A stretch of 64,000 bases of DNA from CAYJGJ01 sp964367585 (GTDB lineage: Bacteria; Bacillota; Clostridia; Peptostreptococcales; Anaerovoracaceae): contig CAYIYH010000008.1 in NCBI GenBank assembly GCA_964367585.1, positions 5,457 to 69,456 on the forward strand, read 5' to 3'. Positions within the stretch are counted from its first letter, which is position 1; every line of letters begins with the position of its first letter. Position numbers and translations under genes: made by a program. Below the pieces are notes generated by a model. It saw only the letters and a program-made list of their open reading frames with translations. It ran no database searches and had not been told where the DNA came from. Positions 53,973 to 63,692 of this stretch are shown here, in pieces.

Positions 53973-54590
53973 ATGGCAAAAAAATATTATGTTGTAAGAG
54001 TTGGATTAAAACCAGGTATATATGAAACATGGGATGAATGTAAGAGTTATGTTAGCGGATTCTCAGGTGCAGAATATAAAAGTTTCAAAAATTTGGAGGA
54101 GGCCCAAAACTATTTTAATGGAATAGAATCAATAGAATTAGTATATCCTCATATTATTTCTAACCCCAAAAATAAAGCAGAAGCTACGGCATATGTAGAT
54201 GGGAGTTATGATGATTCGAAGAAAGTATTCTCTTATGGACTTATCATATTTGTTAACAACGAGGAATTTAGATTTTGTGAAAAATATGATACTATCAACC
54301 TTATTTCAATGAGAAATGTTGCAGGAGAAATTATAGGTGCCCAAAAAGCTATGGAATATTGTATAGACAATGGCATTAAAACACTTGACTTATTTTATGA
54401 TTACGAAGGCATTGAAAAATGGTGTACAGGAGCATGGAAAGCCAATAAGGAAGGTACTATTGCATACAAGAATTTTTATAATAACATTAAAAAAGATTTG
54501 AAAGTAACATTCAATAAAGTTGTAGCACATTCCGGTGATAAATATAATGAAATTGCGGATAAACTCGCAAAATCTGCGATAAAAACTTAA
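53973..54590 (+). CDS. rnhA: Ribonuclease H with N-terminal viroplasmin domain
   Basis: The 205-aa protein has an N-terminal RNA/DNA-hybrid binding domain (KYYVVRVGLKPGIYETWDEC, residues ~1-50). The RNase H catalytic domain from residue ~70 has acidic residues in YVDGSYDD, NVAGEIIG, FYDYEGI and EIADKLAK. It degrades the RNA of RNA-DNA hybrids. It stands alone, its end meeting the convergent ABC transporter gene with a 4-base overlap. Confidence 0.94.
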   Translation: MAKKYYVVRVGLKPGIYETWDECKSYVSGFSGAEYKSFKNLEEAQNYFNGIESIELVYPHIISNPKNKAEATAYVDGSYDDSKKVFSYGLIIFVNNEEFRFCEKYDTINLISMRNVAGEIIGAQKAMEYCIDNGIKTLDLFYDYEGIEKWCTGAWKANKEGTIAYKNFYNNIKKDLKVTFNKVVAHSGDKYNEIADKLAKSAIKT

Positions 54591-56080
54591 ATCTCATAAG
54601 TCTTCGTTGGTTTAAGGTGTTCCAATTCTCTAATATCGTGTGTTATTAATATAACAGTTTTCTCTTTTATTTTATTTTTAAAATAGTCCATGCAAATTAA
54701 CTTTGTTTCCTCGTCAAGGCCTTTAAATGGTTCGTCAAGGAATAAAACGTCATAGTTGGCCAACAATGCCCTTAATAGAGCTACCCTGCGCTTCATACCA
54801 CCTGAAAATTCACCAACAACTTTGTTATTAGAGGTTTCTAATTTTAACTTGATTAGTGCATCATCTATTTTTTCTTTACTTATTAACGCCCTATTCCCTT
54901 TTTTTATGTGTGGCAATGCAATGTTTGTGTATACGTCTAAATTATCGCAAAGTCGGTCTTCTTGAAAAACAGCACTCATCAATAAGTTATTAAATCCGAT
55001 TATAGTGCCACTATCAGGAGATTCGAGGTTCATCATTATCTTCAATAAAGTTGTTTTTCCTGCTCCAGATTGTCCGATCAGTGCAATGAATTCGCCTTTA
55101 TTAAATTCCATATTTATATCTTTAAGAACTAAATTCATATCGTATGATTTACATATATTCTTGAGTTCAAAATTTGAGTTTGGAGCATTGTCTAATATAC
55201 TGTTGTTATCAAATTCTTTAATCGATGGTTCTGAGTTTGATTGTCCACCAAAAGATAATCCATTTAGATTTGTAATGTCATGTGAAGTTTTTATTCTAAG
55301 TAGCGCTGAGCATGTAATATCGATTGTCTTTTCACAAATTTTTTCAAATAAATAGCTTAGGATTGCAATTACAATAGTCCAAGCGAATAGCGATGGAGTA
55401 TCAAAGAATATTTTGGCTTGGAATAAATTTTCACCAATAGAATTACTGGGAAGACCTATAACTTCTGCTGCAATTCCTGCTTTAAAGCAAAGGCCTATAC
55501 TTAATATGCAAGCTGAACGAAAATATGGCAGAATTTGTGATAAGTATATATACCTAAACCTTGTATTTTTATTTATACGAAGAACCTCTGCCATTGCCGT
55601 TAGCTCTTCGTCCAAAAATTCAAGGGCAGTCAATACATTGGAGTATATAACGGGCAAAACCATAATAATAGAGATAATAATTGTTAAGCTGGAGGATGAA
55701 AACCACATTAATATTATGATTACAAATGACGCGACGGGAATAGATTTAAAGAATAAAATAAGAGGTGAAATCAATTGTTTTAACAAATGAAATTTATTGC
55801 ATGAAAATGCCAATAAAATACCGGAAATGCATGCAATCAAAAAACCTATACTAATGCGGAACAAAGAAAATGCAATAGTTATCCAAAACTCAACCTCCCA
55901 GATTAAAGTTCCCAGTTTTTGTAAGCTTAAAATCGGAGAAGCTAAAATAATTCTTTCATCAATAATAATACTGATTAAATGCCATATAACAATCCAGAAT
56001 ACTATTGACCATATTGGTATTTTGTTTTTTTTCATATTATTAATTACTCTGCAAATAAAGGAAAACATTAGATAATTCAC
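54587..56080 (-). CDS. NitT/TauT-type ABC transporter, permease fused to ATPase
   Basis: The 497-aa frame joins the two cytoplasmic-membrane parts of an SsuBC/TauBC-like importer. Residues ~20-260 are a permease with about six membrane segments and the family EAA-type loop (AAEVIGLPSNSIGENLF). Residues ~300-497 are an ABC ATPase with Walker A GQSGAGKTT (~335), signature FSGGMKRR (~423) and Walker B VLFLDEP (~441). These are normally two genes. The binding protein is the gene just upstream. The substrate is unknown (nitrate, sulfonate, taurine, thiamine precursor and others occur). GTG 56080 is the longest start; ATG 56035 is an alternative. Confidence 0.92.
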   Translation of the reverse strand: MNYLMFSFICRVINNMKKNKIPIWSIVFWIVIWHLISIIIDERIILASPILSLQKLGTLIWEVEFWITIAFSLFRISIGFLIACISGILLAFSCNKFHLLKQLISPLILFFKSIPVASFVIIILMWFSSSSLTIIISIIMVLPVIYSNVLTALEFLDEELTAMAEVLRINKNTRFRYIYLSQILPYFRSACILSIGLCFKAGIAAEVIGLPSNSIGENLFQAKIFFDTPSLFAWTIVIAILSYLFEKICEKTIDITCSALLRIKTSHDITNLNGLSFGGQSNSEPSIKEFDNNSILDNAPNSNFELKNICKSYDMNLVLKDINMEFNKGEFIALIGQSGAGKTTLLKIMMNLESPDSGTIIGFNNLLMSAVFQEDRLCDNLDVYTNIALPHIKKGNRALISKEKIDDALIKLKLETSNNKVVGEFSGGMKRRVALLRALLANYDVLFLDEPFKGLDEETKLICMDYFKNKIKEKTVILITHDIRELEHLKPTKTYEI

Positions 56081-56107
56081 TAATGTTTTCTCATAGTATT
56101 TTTTATA

Positions 56108-57115
56108 TTAATCTACGGCAATTTCAGTTAAATAAAAGTCATCAGTAGGCAATGTTCCACCTATAGATGTTGGATTTTGATCATATAATACTTGAAGATA
56201 TTCAGATAGTGTAGCCTTCATATCATCACCTTCTATTAGAGTAATGTTACATAGAGGTATTGCAGTTTGAGCTATCGATTCTGAAGGCACTATTTCATAT
56301 TTTACAACAAGTTTAGCACCCTCTTCAATGTTTTCATTTACGTACTCTACTGAAGTTTTGTAGTGTTGCATAAAATTTGCAATCGCTGTAGGATTATTAG
56401 ATGCAAATTCTTTGTTGGCAATAACAACACCTGTAACAAGCGATCCCTCGGATCCACTTTTTTTCCATTCTTCTGTTAAGTCTAATACTGTTCTAATAGA
56501 ATCATTAGTCGATTGGGCCACAGTTGCAAAAGGTTGTGGAAGCATTGCTATTGCGTTTTCTGACGCACCTAATGCAGCAACCACTTCTTGCTGTGTGCTT
56601 TTCCATTCGATAGTTACTTTATCAATTAAGTCGTTTTGGGATAAAATATGATTTAATGTGTACTCAGGCACTGCACCTTTCCCTGAAGCAAATATTGTTT
56701 TTCCTTCCAACTCCTCTATTGTGCTAATAGTATTACCATTTTCTACTATATATAATACACCAAGCGTATTAATTCCTAAAACTTGTATTTTACCTTCTGT
56801 ATTGTTGAATAGAACAGATGATACATTTGCTGGAATTGCCGCAATATCAGTGTCTCCATTTACTACACTTGCAACTACGTTATCTATAAGAGTTTCAATT
56901 GTAAAAGTATAATTATTATCATTGATATTCCCTGCTTCATTTTCGCTAATAAAATGAGTGATCCCCATTGTAGTAGGTCCATTCATTGTCATAACATTTA
57001 CATCGATAGGATCAGATGATGGGATTACTTCTTCTTCGGTGTTTCCACATGCAACAAGTATAGTCATCATTACAATTAGCAATGACGAGATTAGTAATTT
57101 ACTTTGCTTTTTCAT
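56108..57115 (-). CDS. ABC transporter substrate-binding lipoprotein (SsuA/NMT1-like)
   Basis: The 335-aa protein has a lipoprotein signal peptide with lipobox LVACG. The SsuA/THI5-like fold follows, with GITHFISENE-type start, DIAAIPANVSSVLFN and EELEGKTIFASGKGAVPEY. It should be anchored on the outer face of the membrane and hand its ligand to the fused permease-ATPase 27 bases downstream. The start chosen is ATG 57115, 10 bases after aaagga; a TTG three codons up is in frame. It has its own promoter despite following trpA. Confidence 0.92.
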   Translation of the reverse strand: MKKQSKLLISSLLIVMMTILVACGNTEEEVIPSSDPIDVNVMTMNGPTTMGITHFISENEAGNINDNNYTFTIETLIDNVVASVVNGDTDIAAIPANVSSVLFNNTEGKIQVLGINTLGVLYIVENGNTISTIEELEGKTIFASGKGAVPEYTLNHILSQNDLIDKVTIEWKSTQQEVVAALGASENAIAMLPQPFATVAQSTNDSIRTVLDLTEEWKKSGSEGSLVTGVVIANKEFASNNPTAIANFMQHYKTSVEYVNENIEEGAKLVVKYEIVPSESIAQTAIPLCNITLIEGDDMKATLSEYLQVLYDQNPTSIGGTLPTDDFYLTEIAVD

Positions 57116-57141
57116 AAATATCAATTCCTTTCTATATTGAG

Positions 57142-57186
57142 TTAGTTTTCTATAACTAATATAGCATTTTTAATTACTTATGTCAA
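57142..57186 (-). promoter_or_regulatory. Promoter and overlapping operator candidate of the ABC transporter operon
   Basis: On the minus strand TTGACA (57186-57181) and TATATT (57163-57158) are separated by exactly 17 bases. A palindrome, TTAGTT-N6-AACTAA (57142-57159), overlaps the -10 box and the start region, where a repressor would block transcription. It separates this operon from trp control. Confidence 0.8.
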
Positions 57187-57212
57187 TAATATAGAAATCT
57201 ATAATTTTTCAT

Positions 57213-57983
57213 TTATGACTTACATAAAGAATCGACAATACTCTTTGCATATTCATATACTTTTTGAGGACTATTCTCTTTATGCTCTGCTATGATTTTA
57301 ACTATTGCAGAACCAATAATTACACCATCTGATAGTTCTACCATTTTTTTAGCCTGCTCAGGTGTCGAAATTCCAAATCCTATTGCAATAGGATTATCAC
57401 TTACTTCTCGTGCAGATTTTACCATACTCCCTATATCGGCCGTTATATTTTGTCGTACCCCGGTAACCCCTAATGACGAAACTAAATAAATAAATCCCTC
57501 TGTTTTTTTTGCAATTGTTTTTATTCTATTATTTGAAGTCGGAGCAATAAGTGAAATGAAATCTATATTATATTTTTTAAAAAAAGAAGAAAATTCTTCT
57601 TTTTCTTCGAATGGAACATCGGGTAAAATAATTCCACTAATTCCAATCTCGTTACATCTTTTTACGAAATTTTCTATTCCATACGAAAACACAATATTTG
57701 CATAAGTCATGAATACAAGGGGTACTTTAATTTTTAATGTGCTCACCATGGTGAAAATATCATCAGTTGTAATATTGTTTTTTAATGCTCTTAAATTAGC
57801 ACTTTGAATAGTCTCCCCTTCAGCTGTTGGATCGGAAAAAGGTATCCCGAGTTCAATTATACTCGCACCTGCTTTTTCAAGTGAATATATAATTTCCTTT
57901 GTAGTTTCAAGATTCGGATCTCCACAAGTTACAAAAGGAATAAATACTTTTGTATTTTTAAATGATTCTGTTATTCTACTCAT
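57213..57983 (-). CDS. trpA: Tryptophan synthase alpha chain
   Basis: The 256-aa TIM barrel has PFVTCGDPNLETT, the catalytic glutamate in ELGIPFSDPTAEG and the loop region LIAPTSNN. It cleaves indole-3-glycerol phosphate to indole, which passes to TrpB. The start overlaps the trpB stop by 4 bases; ggagat precedes ATG. It is the last gene of the trp operon. Confidence 0.97.
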   Translation of the reverse strand: MSRITESFKNTKVFIPFVTCGDPNLETTKEIIYSLEKAGASIIELGIPFSDPTAEGETIQSANLRALKNNITTDDIFTMVSTLKIKVPLVFMTYANIVFSYGIENFVKRCNEIGISGIILPDVPFEEKEEFSSFFKKYNIDFISLIAPTSNNRIKTIAKKTEGFIYLVSSLGVTGVRQNITADIGSMVKSAREVSDNPIAIGFGISTPEQAKKMVELSDGVIIGSAIVKIIAEHKENSPQKVYEYAKSIVDSLCKS

Positions 57984-59164
57984 TCTTTTATCTCCATTCC
58001 TCTATATTTTGCAATAGATACACAGTCTTTATCTCCTCTACCAGATAAATTAACTACAATTATTTTATCTTTTTCCATTGCTTTCGCAAGTTCTATTGTG
58101 TAAGCTAAAGCGTGAGAACTTTCAATAGCAGGAATAATCCCTTCTGTTTTTGATAAATATTCAAATGCATTCACTGCATCTTCATCTGTTACAGAAACAT
58201 ATTCAACACGTCCTATGTCATGTAGGTTAGCATGTTCGGGGCCTATCCCAGGGTAATCAAGTCCTGCCGATATTGAGTATACAGGTGCGATTTGACCGTA
58301 TTCATCTTGACAAAAGTAGCTTTTCATCCCATGAAAAATTCCGAGCTTTCCTGTTGCTATAGTTGCCGCAGTATCGACAGTTTTTATGCCGCGCCCTGCC
58401 GCTTCACATCCTATTAATCTAATCTCTTTATCATTTAAAAAATTATAAAATGCACCTATTGCATTTGATCCACCACCAATACATGCTACAACAGCATCAG
58501 GAAGTTTATTTTCTTTTTCTAAACATTGCTCTTTTATCTCTTTTGATATTACAGCTTGGAAATCTCTTACTATAGTAGGAAACGGATGCGGTCCCATAAC
58601 TGATCCTAATACGTAATGAGTGTCATCTATTCTTGATGTCCATTCACGCATTGTTTCAGAAACTGCGTCTTTGAGTGTTGCTGTTCCAGAAGTCACTGGA
58701 TTGACTTTTGCCCCTAAAAGTTCCATTTTGTATACGTTGAGTGACTGTCTTTCACAATCTTCTTTTCCCATAAAAATTTCGCATTTCATTCCAAAAAGTG
58801 TTGCAGCTGTAGCTGTTGCAACTCCATGCTGCCCTGCCCCTGTTTCGGCAATAATTCTCGTTTTACCCATTTTAGAAGCTAGTAAAACTTGTCCCAAAAC
58901 ATTGTTAATTTTATGAGCCCCAGTATGGTTTAAATCTTCTCGTTTTAAATAAATCTTTGCACCACCTAGATCCTGTGTCATTTTTTCCGCATAATACAAT
59001 TTCGAAGGACGATTAGCGTATTCGTTAAATAGTTTTTCTAATTCATCATTAAATGATTTATCATTTTTATAGTGCTCATAAGCATTTTCAAGTTCTATTA
59101 CAGCATTCATTAGTGTTTCGGGTATATACTGTCCCCCATGAATTCCAAATTTACCTTTCCTCAT
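57980..59164 (-). CDS. trpB: Tryptophan synthase beta chain
   Basis: The ~394-aa PLP enzyme shows the cofactor lysine in HTGAHKINNVLGQ and the GGGSNAIG phosphate loop. It condenses indole with serine. The frame extends 6 codons upstream, but ATG 59164 is preferred since a strong aaggaggg site lies directly before it. It overlaps the trpF end by 14 bases. Confidence 0.97.
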   Translation of the reverse strand: MRKGKFGIHGGQYIPETLMNAVIELENAYEHYKNDKSFNDELEKLFNEYANRPSKLYYAEKMTQDLGGAKIYLKREDLNHTGAHKINNVLGQVLLASKMGKTRIIAETGAGQHGVATATAATLFGMKCEIFMGKEDCERQSLNVYKMELLGAKVNPVTSGTATLKDAVSETMREWTSRIDDTHYVLGSVMGPHPFPTIVRDFQAVISKEIKEQCLEKENKLPDAVVACIGGGSNAIGAFYNFLNDKEIRLIGCEAAGRGIKTVDTAATIATGKLGIFHGMKSYFCQDEYGQIAPVYSISAGLDYPGIGPEHANLHDIGRVEYVSVTDEDAVNAFEYLSKTEGIIPAIESSHALAYTIELAKAMEKDKIIVVNLSGRGDKDCVSIAKYRGMEIKE

Positions 59165-59798
59165 TATTCCCTCCTTGCCCATCTTTATTTTCTAATTTGT
59201 TTTCCTGTCTTATAGTTTTAACAATCTCACATATTTTGTTATAGCTTTTTACTTTATTTTCTTCTACCCCACTACTAACATCTACACAATATGGATTGAA
59301 TAGATTCACAGCACTTAGAATATTATCAGAATTTATTCCCCCTGCTAATATGAATTCTCTATTAAATTCCTCTACTAAGCTCCAGTCAAATTTTTGTCCT
59401 GTACCATAACCATTATCTAACAAAATTTTATCTGCCGTACATTGTTTTGCAAGATCTAAATCTTTCTTCGTTTTAACTTTAAATGCTTTCCATATTTCTA
59501 AATCTACGTTTTTTAATCGTAGATTTTTTATATAATCGTTATCTTCATCACCGTGAAGCTGAACTACATCTGCAAACTCTGCAAATTTTAAAACCGTATC
59601 AACATCAGCATTTACAAAAACACATACAGACTTGATATTTTTGTCTAATTTTTTAATTAATGTTTTTGCTTTATCATAGTCAATACTTCTGTGACTCTTT
59701 TTAAAATTCACTATAAATCCAACATAATCAGGTTTTGCTATATTCACATACTCTATGTCATTTTCTTGGAATAATCCGCATACTTTAATTTTATTCAT
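59151..59798 (-). CDS. trpF: Phosphoribosylanthranilate isomerase
   Basis: This 215-aa TIM barrel has the catalytic Cys in KVCGLFQEND, the Asp in LLDNGYGTGQKFDW and the phosphate-binding LAGGINSDN. It isomerises phosphoribosylanthranilate. The C-terminus (NKDGQGGNNEER) is a hydrophilic tail that results from reading through the trpB ribosome site. It overlaps trpC by 8 bases. Confidence 0.96.
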   Translation of the reverse strand: MNKIKVCGLFQENDIEYVNIAKPDYVGFIVNFKKSHRSIDYDKAKTLIKKLDKNIKSVCVFVNADVDTVLKFAEFADVVQLHGDEDNDYIKNLRLKNVDLEIWKAFKVKTKKDLDLAKQCTADKILLDNGYGTGQKFDWSLVEEFNREFILAGGINSDNILSAVNLFNPYCVDVSSGVEENKVKSYNKICEIVKTIRQENKLENKDGQGGNNEER

Positions 59799-60576
59799 AT
59801 TTATGCTCCAAAATATTTTTTATAAAACCTTCTTTGTCATCACTTTTCATAAGTGCTTCACCGATTAATAGAGCATTGGCTCCATTATTTATAAGATTAA
59901 TTCCATCTGATGGGCTTAAAATACCACTTTCCGCTACATACACTACATCTTTTGGAATATACTTTTTAAGATTACTTGCGTTATTTAAGTCAACCGTAAA
60001 GTCATTTAAATTACGATTATTGACACCAATTATCTTTGCTCCTGCGTTAATTGCAATTTCAATTTCTTTTTTGTCATGTGTTTCTACTACTGCTGAAATT
60101 CCAAGTGTTTTACATATATCAAGATATTCTTTTATCTTACCCTCATTTAATAATGCGACTATGAGTAAAATAGCATCGGCACCCATTAAATAGGATTGAT
60201 ATATTTGGTATTTATCTATAGTAAAATCTTTTCTTAACATGGGGAGTTTTACATGATTTCGTATTTCCATAAAAATTTCTTTACTACCTAAAAACCAATT
60301 TGGTTCTGTGAGTACTGATATAGCGGCAACCCTTATCTGTTCATATTCCTTTGCAATTTTCAAAAAAGGAAAATCAGCCGAAATGATTCCTTTGGATGGG
60401 GATGCTTTTTTCACTTCAGCTATTATAGAAACTCTATTTCTATTTAAAGCCTTTTCAAAAACCAATTCACCTTTTTGAAGTTTTAAAGCTGCATGTTTTA
60501 TTTCTTCCAAACTAAGTGATTCTTTGTCTTTTTTTACACGTAGTTCCGTAGATTCTGCAATTTTATGTAAAATCAA
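59791..60576 (-). CDS. trpC: Indole-3-glycerol phosphate synthase
   Basis: This ~261-aa TIM barrel has AEVKKASPSKG and LRKDFTIDKYQI, with GVNNRNLNDF and ESGI later in the chain. It closes the indole ring in tryptophan synthesis. The frame allows a GTG at 60585, but that codon touches the aggagg ribosome site. TTG at 60576 lies 8 bases behind it and gives the usual family start MILHKI, so it is preferred. Confidence 0.95.
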   Translation of the reverse strand: MILHKIAESTELRVKKDKESLSLEEIKHAALKLQKGELVFEKALNRNRVSIIAEVKKASPSKGIISADFPFLKIAKEYEQIRVAAISVLTEPNWFLGSKEIFMEIRNHVKLPMLRKDFTIDKYQIYQSYLMGADAILLIVALLNEGKIKEYLDICKTLGISAVVETHDKKEIEIAINAGAKIIGVNNRNLNDFTVDLNNASNLKKYIPKDVVYVAESGILSPSDGINLINNGANALLIGEALMKSDDKEGFIKNILEHKYE

Positions 60577-60588
60577 ATCGTTCACCTC

Positions 60589-61596
60589 CTAACTATTTGA
60601 AAAAGCGATGAATTCATTCAATTTGCTTAAAGCTTTCCCACTGTCAATAATTTCTTCTATCACGCTAATAGCCTGTTGTATTGTCAAATCATCTCTTGCA
60701 ACAGACAGTGCTGCTGCAGAGTTTAGTACAACAGCATCTCTTTTTGAACCTTTTTCTCCACTTAAAATTTTACGTGTAATCTCTGCGTTTTCTTCCGCGG
60801 TACCACCTAAAAGATCTATTTTATCACATAAATTAATGCCTAAATCTTCCGGATTTAATTCATAAGATTTAAACCATCCATCTCTTATTTCACAAACCTT
60901 TGTCGGTGCCGAAATTGATATTTCATCAAGGCTATCTGTACCATATACTACCATTCCACGCTTAACACCTAGTCGCATCAATACTTCTGCCAAAGGTTCA
61001 ACTAAGTTTTCGTCATATACACCCATAAGCTGCATACTTGCCCCTAGTGGATTAGATAGAGGTCCTAATACATTAAATAATGTTCGAAAGCCTAGCTCTT
61101 TTCTTACAGGTGCTACATTTTTCATAGCTCCGTGATAGATAGGTGCGAATAAAAAACAAATTCCAATTTCAGAAAGCATATTCATACTTTTTTCGGGAGA
61201 GATATCTATCTTTACCCCTAATGCTTCAAGAACATCGGCGGCTCCACATTTACTTGAAGCCGCTCTATTTCCATGCTTTGCAACAGGTATTTTAGCACTT
61301 GCAAGTACTATTGCGGAAGTCGTAGAAATATTAAAAGAGTTAGAATTATCTCCACCTGTTCCAACTATTTCAAGTACATCCTTATCATTTAGAAGTTTAG
61401 TAGCATGTGTTCTCATACTCCTAGCAGATGCGACAATTTCTTCAATTGTTTCACCTTTAATCGATAATGCGGTTAAATATGACCCTATTTGAATATGAGA
61501 TGCTTCACCCTTCATTATTTCATTCATAACATCATATGCTATCTCTTCTGCTAAATTTTCTTTGTTCACAAGTTTAATTATTGCTTCTCTTATCAT
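60589..61596 (-). CDS. trpD: Anthranilate phosphoribosyltransferase
   Basis: The 335-aa enzyme has the phosphoribosyl pyrophosphate loop GTGGDNSNSFNIST and the anthranilate-site segment KHGNRAASSKCGAADVLEALG. It transfers phosphoribose to anthranilate. It starts just one base after trpG ends and is a separate gene, not fused to trpG as in enteric bacteria. Confidence 0.97.
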   Translation of the reverse strand: MIREAIIKLVNKENLAEEIAYDVMNEIMKGEASHIQIGSYLTALSIKGETIEEIVASARSMRTHATKLLNDKDVLEIVGTGGDNSNSFNISTTSAIVLASAKIPVAKHGNRAASSKCGAADVLEALGVKIDISPEKSMNMLSEIGICFLFAPIYHGAMKNVAPVRKELGFRTLFNVLGPLSNPLGASMQLMGVYDENLVEPLAEVLMRLGVKRGMVVYGTDSLDEISISAPTKVCEIRDGWFKSYELNPEDLGINLCDKIDLLGGTAEENAEITRKILSGEKGSKRDAVVLNSAAALSVARDDLTIQQAISVIEEIIDSGKALSKLNEFIAFSNS

Positions 61597-61597
61597 T

Positions 61598-62161
61598 TTA
61601 TATCTCCAAAAAATTCTTTATTATAGTTTTTCCATTTGGGGTAAGTATAGATTCAGGATGAAATTGTACTCCGAACACTGAGTAATTATTATGTTCTACT
61701 GCCATAATCTCTCCATCATCAGTAGTTGCAGTTATGATTAGTTCATTAGGTATACTTGATTTATCGGCAGAAAGTGAGTGGTATCTTGCTACTTTAATAT
61801 TTTTATTTAAAGTAGCAAAAATTCTACTTTTTTTAAGTGTTATTTTCGATTGTTTTCCATGCATAACTTCTTTGGCATATATTATATTTGAACCAAAGGC
61901 TTCACATATTGATTGGTGTCCCAAGCATACGCCTAAAATAGGATATTTAGTATGGAGTTTTTTTATCAATTCTAGGCAAATCCCTGCATCTTTGGGTTTC
62001 TTGGGTCCAGGCGATAAAATAATATGTGTTGGATTTAGTTCGTCTATTTGACTTACAGTCCATTCATCATTTTTTATAACTTTTACATCTTTATTTATCT
62101 CCCCCACTGCTTGGTATAAATTGTATGAAAAGCTATCATAATTATCTATTATTAATATCAT
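61598..62161 (-). CDS. trpG: Anthranilate synthase, glutamine amidotransferase subunit
   Basis: The 187-aa class I amidotransferase has LSPGPKKPKDAG, the nucleophile cysteine in GVCLGHQSI and the His-Glu pair in GVQFHPES. It supplies ammonia to TrpE; in some Firmicutes the same protein also serves PabB. ATG follows ggagacaacg, located within the trpE end, which it overlaps by 20 bases. Confidence 0.96.
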   Translation of the reverse strand: MILIIDNYDSFSYNLYQAVGEINKDVKVIKNDEWTVSQIDELNPTHIILSPGPKKPKDAGICLELIKKLHTKYPILGVCLGHQSICEAFGSNIIYAKEVMHGKQSKITLKKSRIFATLNKNIKVARYHSLSADKSSIPNELIITATTDDGEIMAVEHNNYSVFGVQFHPESILTPNGKTIIKNFLEI

Positions 62162-63617
62162 CGTTGTCTCCTAAAACATCTACAATAGATCTTGCTTTAT
62201 TGATACATTCTTGATATTCATTTTCCGGCACCGAATCAAAAACAATTCCTGCACCAGAACGAACAAATATTTTATTATTTTTTTTAAAAGCAAGTCTAAT
62301 CGCTATACAAGTATCTATATTTCCATTAAAATTTAAATATCCTATAGCTCCTCCATAAACTCCACGTTTTTCATTTTCGAGCTCATCTATAATTTCCATA
62401 GCACGAATTTTAGGAGCGCCTGATAGCGTTCCTGCTGGTAGAATCGCATCAATAACATCAAGTGCATGTTTATCTTTATCAAGCATACCTGTTACTGTAG
62501 AGCCGATATGCATAACTGTAGAAAATTTGAGTATCTTCATGTATTCTTCTACTTTAACTGTTCCAAATTCACATATTTTTCCTATATCATTTCGTCCTAA
62601 ATCTACAAGCATATTATGTTCTGAACATTCTTTTGGATCAGATAAAAGTTCTTTTTCAAGTGATAAATCTTCTACCTCTGTACTACCTCTAGGTTTCGTT
62701 CCTGCAAGAGGATAAGTGGTAACTTTACCATCTAGTACTTTCACTAAGGTTTCTGGAGAAGCTCCAACCATTTCCATGTGATCGCTCGAAAAATAAAACA
62801 TATATGGAGATGGATTTTTCTTTTTAAGTTTTTGATATATCTCAATTAAGCTTCCTTTATAATTTGCAGTAAGCCTATTGGATAGTACTACTTGAAAAAT
62901 ATCACCTTCAAAAATATAGTGTTTTGCCTTTTTTACAATATCACAAAATTGTTTTTTAGTAAAAGTCGATTCAAATGGTGAAAGTAGTTTTCCTTTTTGT
63001 TCTTTGATTTTTTCTCCTGTTTCTATCAGATCAATTATATTTTTGATTTCTCTAGTAGCTTTGTTGTAATTTATTTCAAGATTATCTGTCTTAATATTAA
63101 CAATTATAATTATCTTTTTATTAAAATTATCTACGGCAATTACTTTATCAAAAAGCATTAAGTCAACATCATTAAATTCCTCATCATCATTTGCAACGAG
63201 GTTTAATTTCGGCACACTATATTTAATAAAATCATAAGAAAAATATCCAACAAGCCCCCCTGTAAACGGAGGTAATTTATCGATTTTAGGACTAATATTT
63301 TCATCTAAAATTTGTTTAATATACTTATGCGGTGAATCGATATTGGATTCTAACGTGATAGCTGATTTAATTCTAACGATATTATCTTTTGCGGTAATTT
63401 CAAGGATTGGATCAAAGCCTAAAAAACTATATCTTCCATAATTCTGTGTGTCTTCACAAGATTCAAGAATAAAAACATTTTTGCTAATATTTTTTAACTT
63501 CTTATAAATGTCTAACGTTTCTATTTTTTGGTCTAAACTATAGGTTACAGGGATAGATTTAAATTTACCTGATTCTAAAATTGTATTAATTTCACTTAAT
63601 TTTGGATAAAAATTCAT
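62142..63617 (-). CDS. trpE: Anthranilate synthase component I
   Basis: The 491-aa enzyme has the chorismate-binding motifs IFQVVLSNR, SPETLVKV, YPLAGTKPRG and LPAGTLSGAPKIRAMEII, ending with IRSGAGIV-like FVRSGAGIVFDSV. The N-terminal half contains the tryptophan feedback site (a SFLGFDP-type region). It turns chorismate to anthranilate. It is the first gene of the operon trpEGDCFBA, preceded by a T-box leader; cggaggaataaa precedes ATG. Confidence 0.97.
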   Translation of the reverse strand: MNFYPKLSEINTILESGKFKSIPVTYSLDQKIETLDIYKKLKNISKNVFILESCEDTQNYGRYSFLGFDPILEITAKDNIVRIKSAITLESNIDSPHKYIKQILDENISPKIDKLPPFTGGLVGYFSYDFIKYSVPKLNLVANDDEEFNDVDLMLFDKVIAVDNFNKKIIIIVNIKTDNLEINYNKATREIKNIIDLIETGEKIKEQKGKLLSPFESTFTKKQFCDIVKKAKHYIFEGDIFQVVLSNRLTANYKGSLIEIYQKLKKKNPSPYMFYFSSDHMEMVGASPETLVKVLDGKVTTYPLAGTKPRGSTEVEDLSLEKELLSDPKECSEHNMLVDLGRNDIGKICEFGTVKVEEYMKILKFSTVMHIGSTVTGMLDKDKHALDVIDAILPAGTLSGAPKIRAMEIIDELENEKRGVYGGAIGYLNFNGNIDTCIAIRLAFKKNNKIFVRSGAGIVFDSVPENEYQECINKARSIVDVLGDNDDINNR

Positions 63618-63654
63618 TTTATTCCTCCGTATAAATAGTATTTTTCTGAGAGAA

Positions 63655-63692
63655 TAAAAAAAGTCCTCAACAGAAACAAATCTGTCAAGGAC
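63655..63692 (-). terminator. T-box-regulated terminator of the trp operon
   Basis: On the minus strand GTCCTTGACAG pairs with CTGTTGAGGAC (one G-U pair), followed by a run of seven T. It lies between the T-box sequence and trpE and is the terminator that charged tRNA-Trp leaves intact. Confidence 0.93.
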
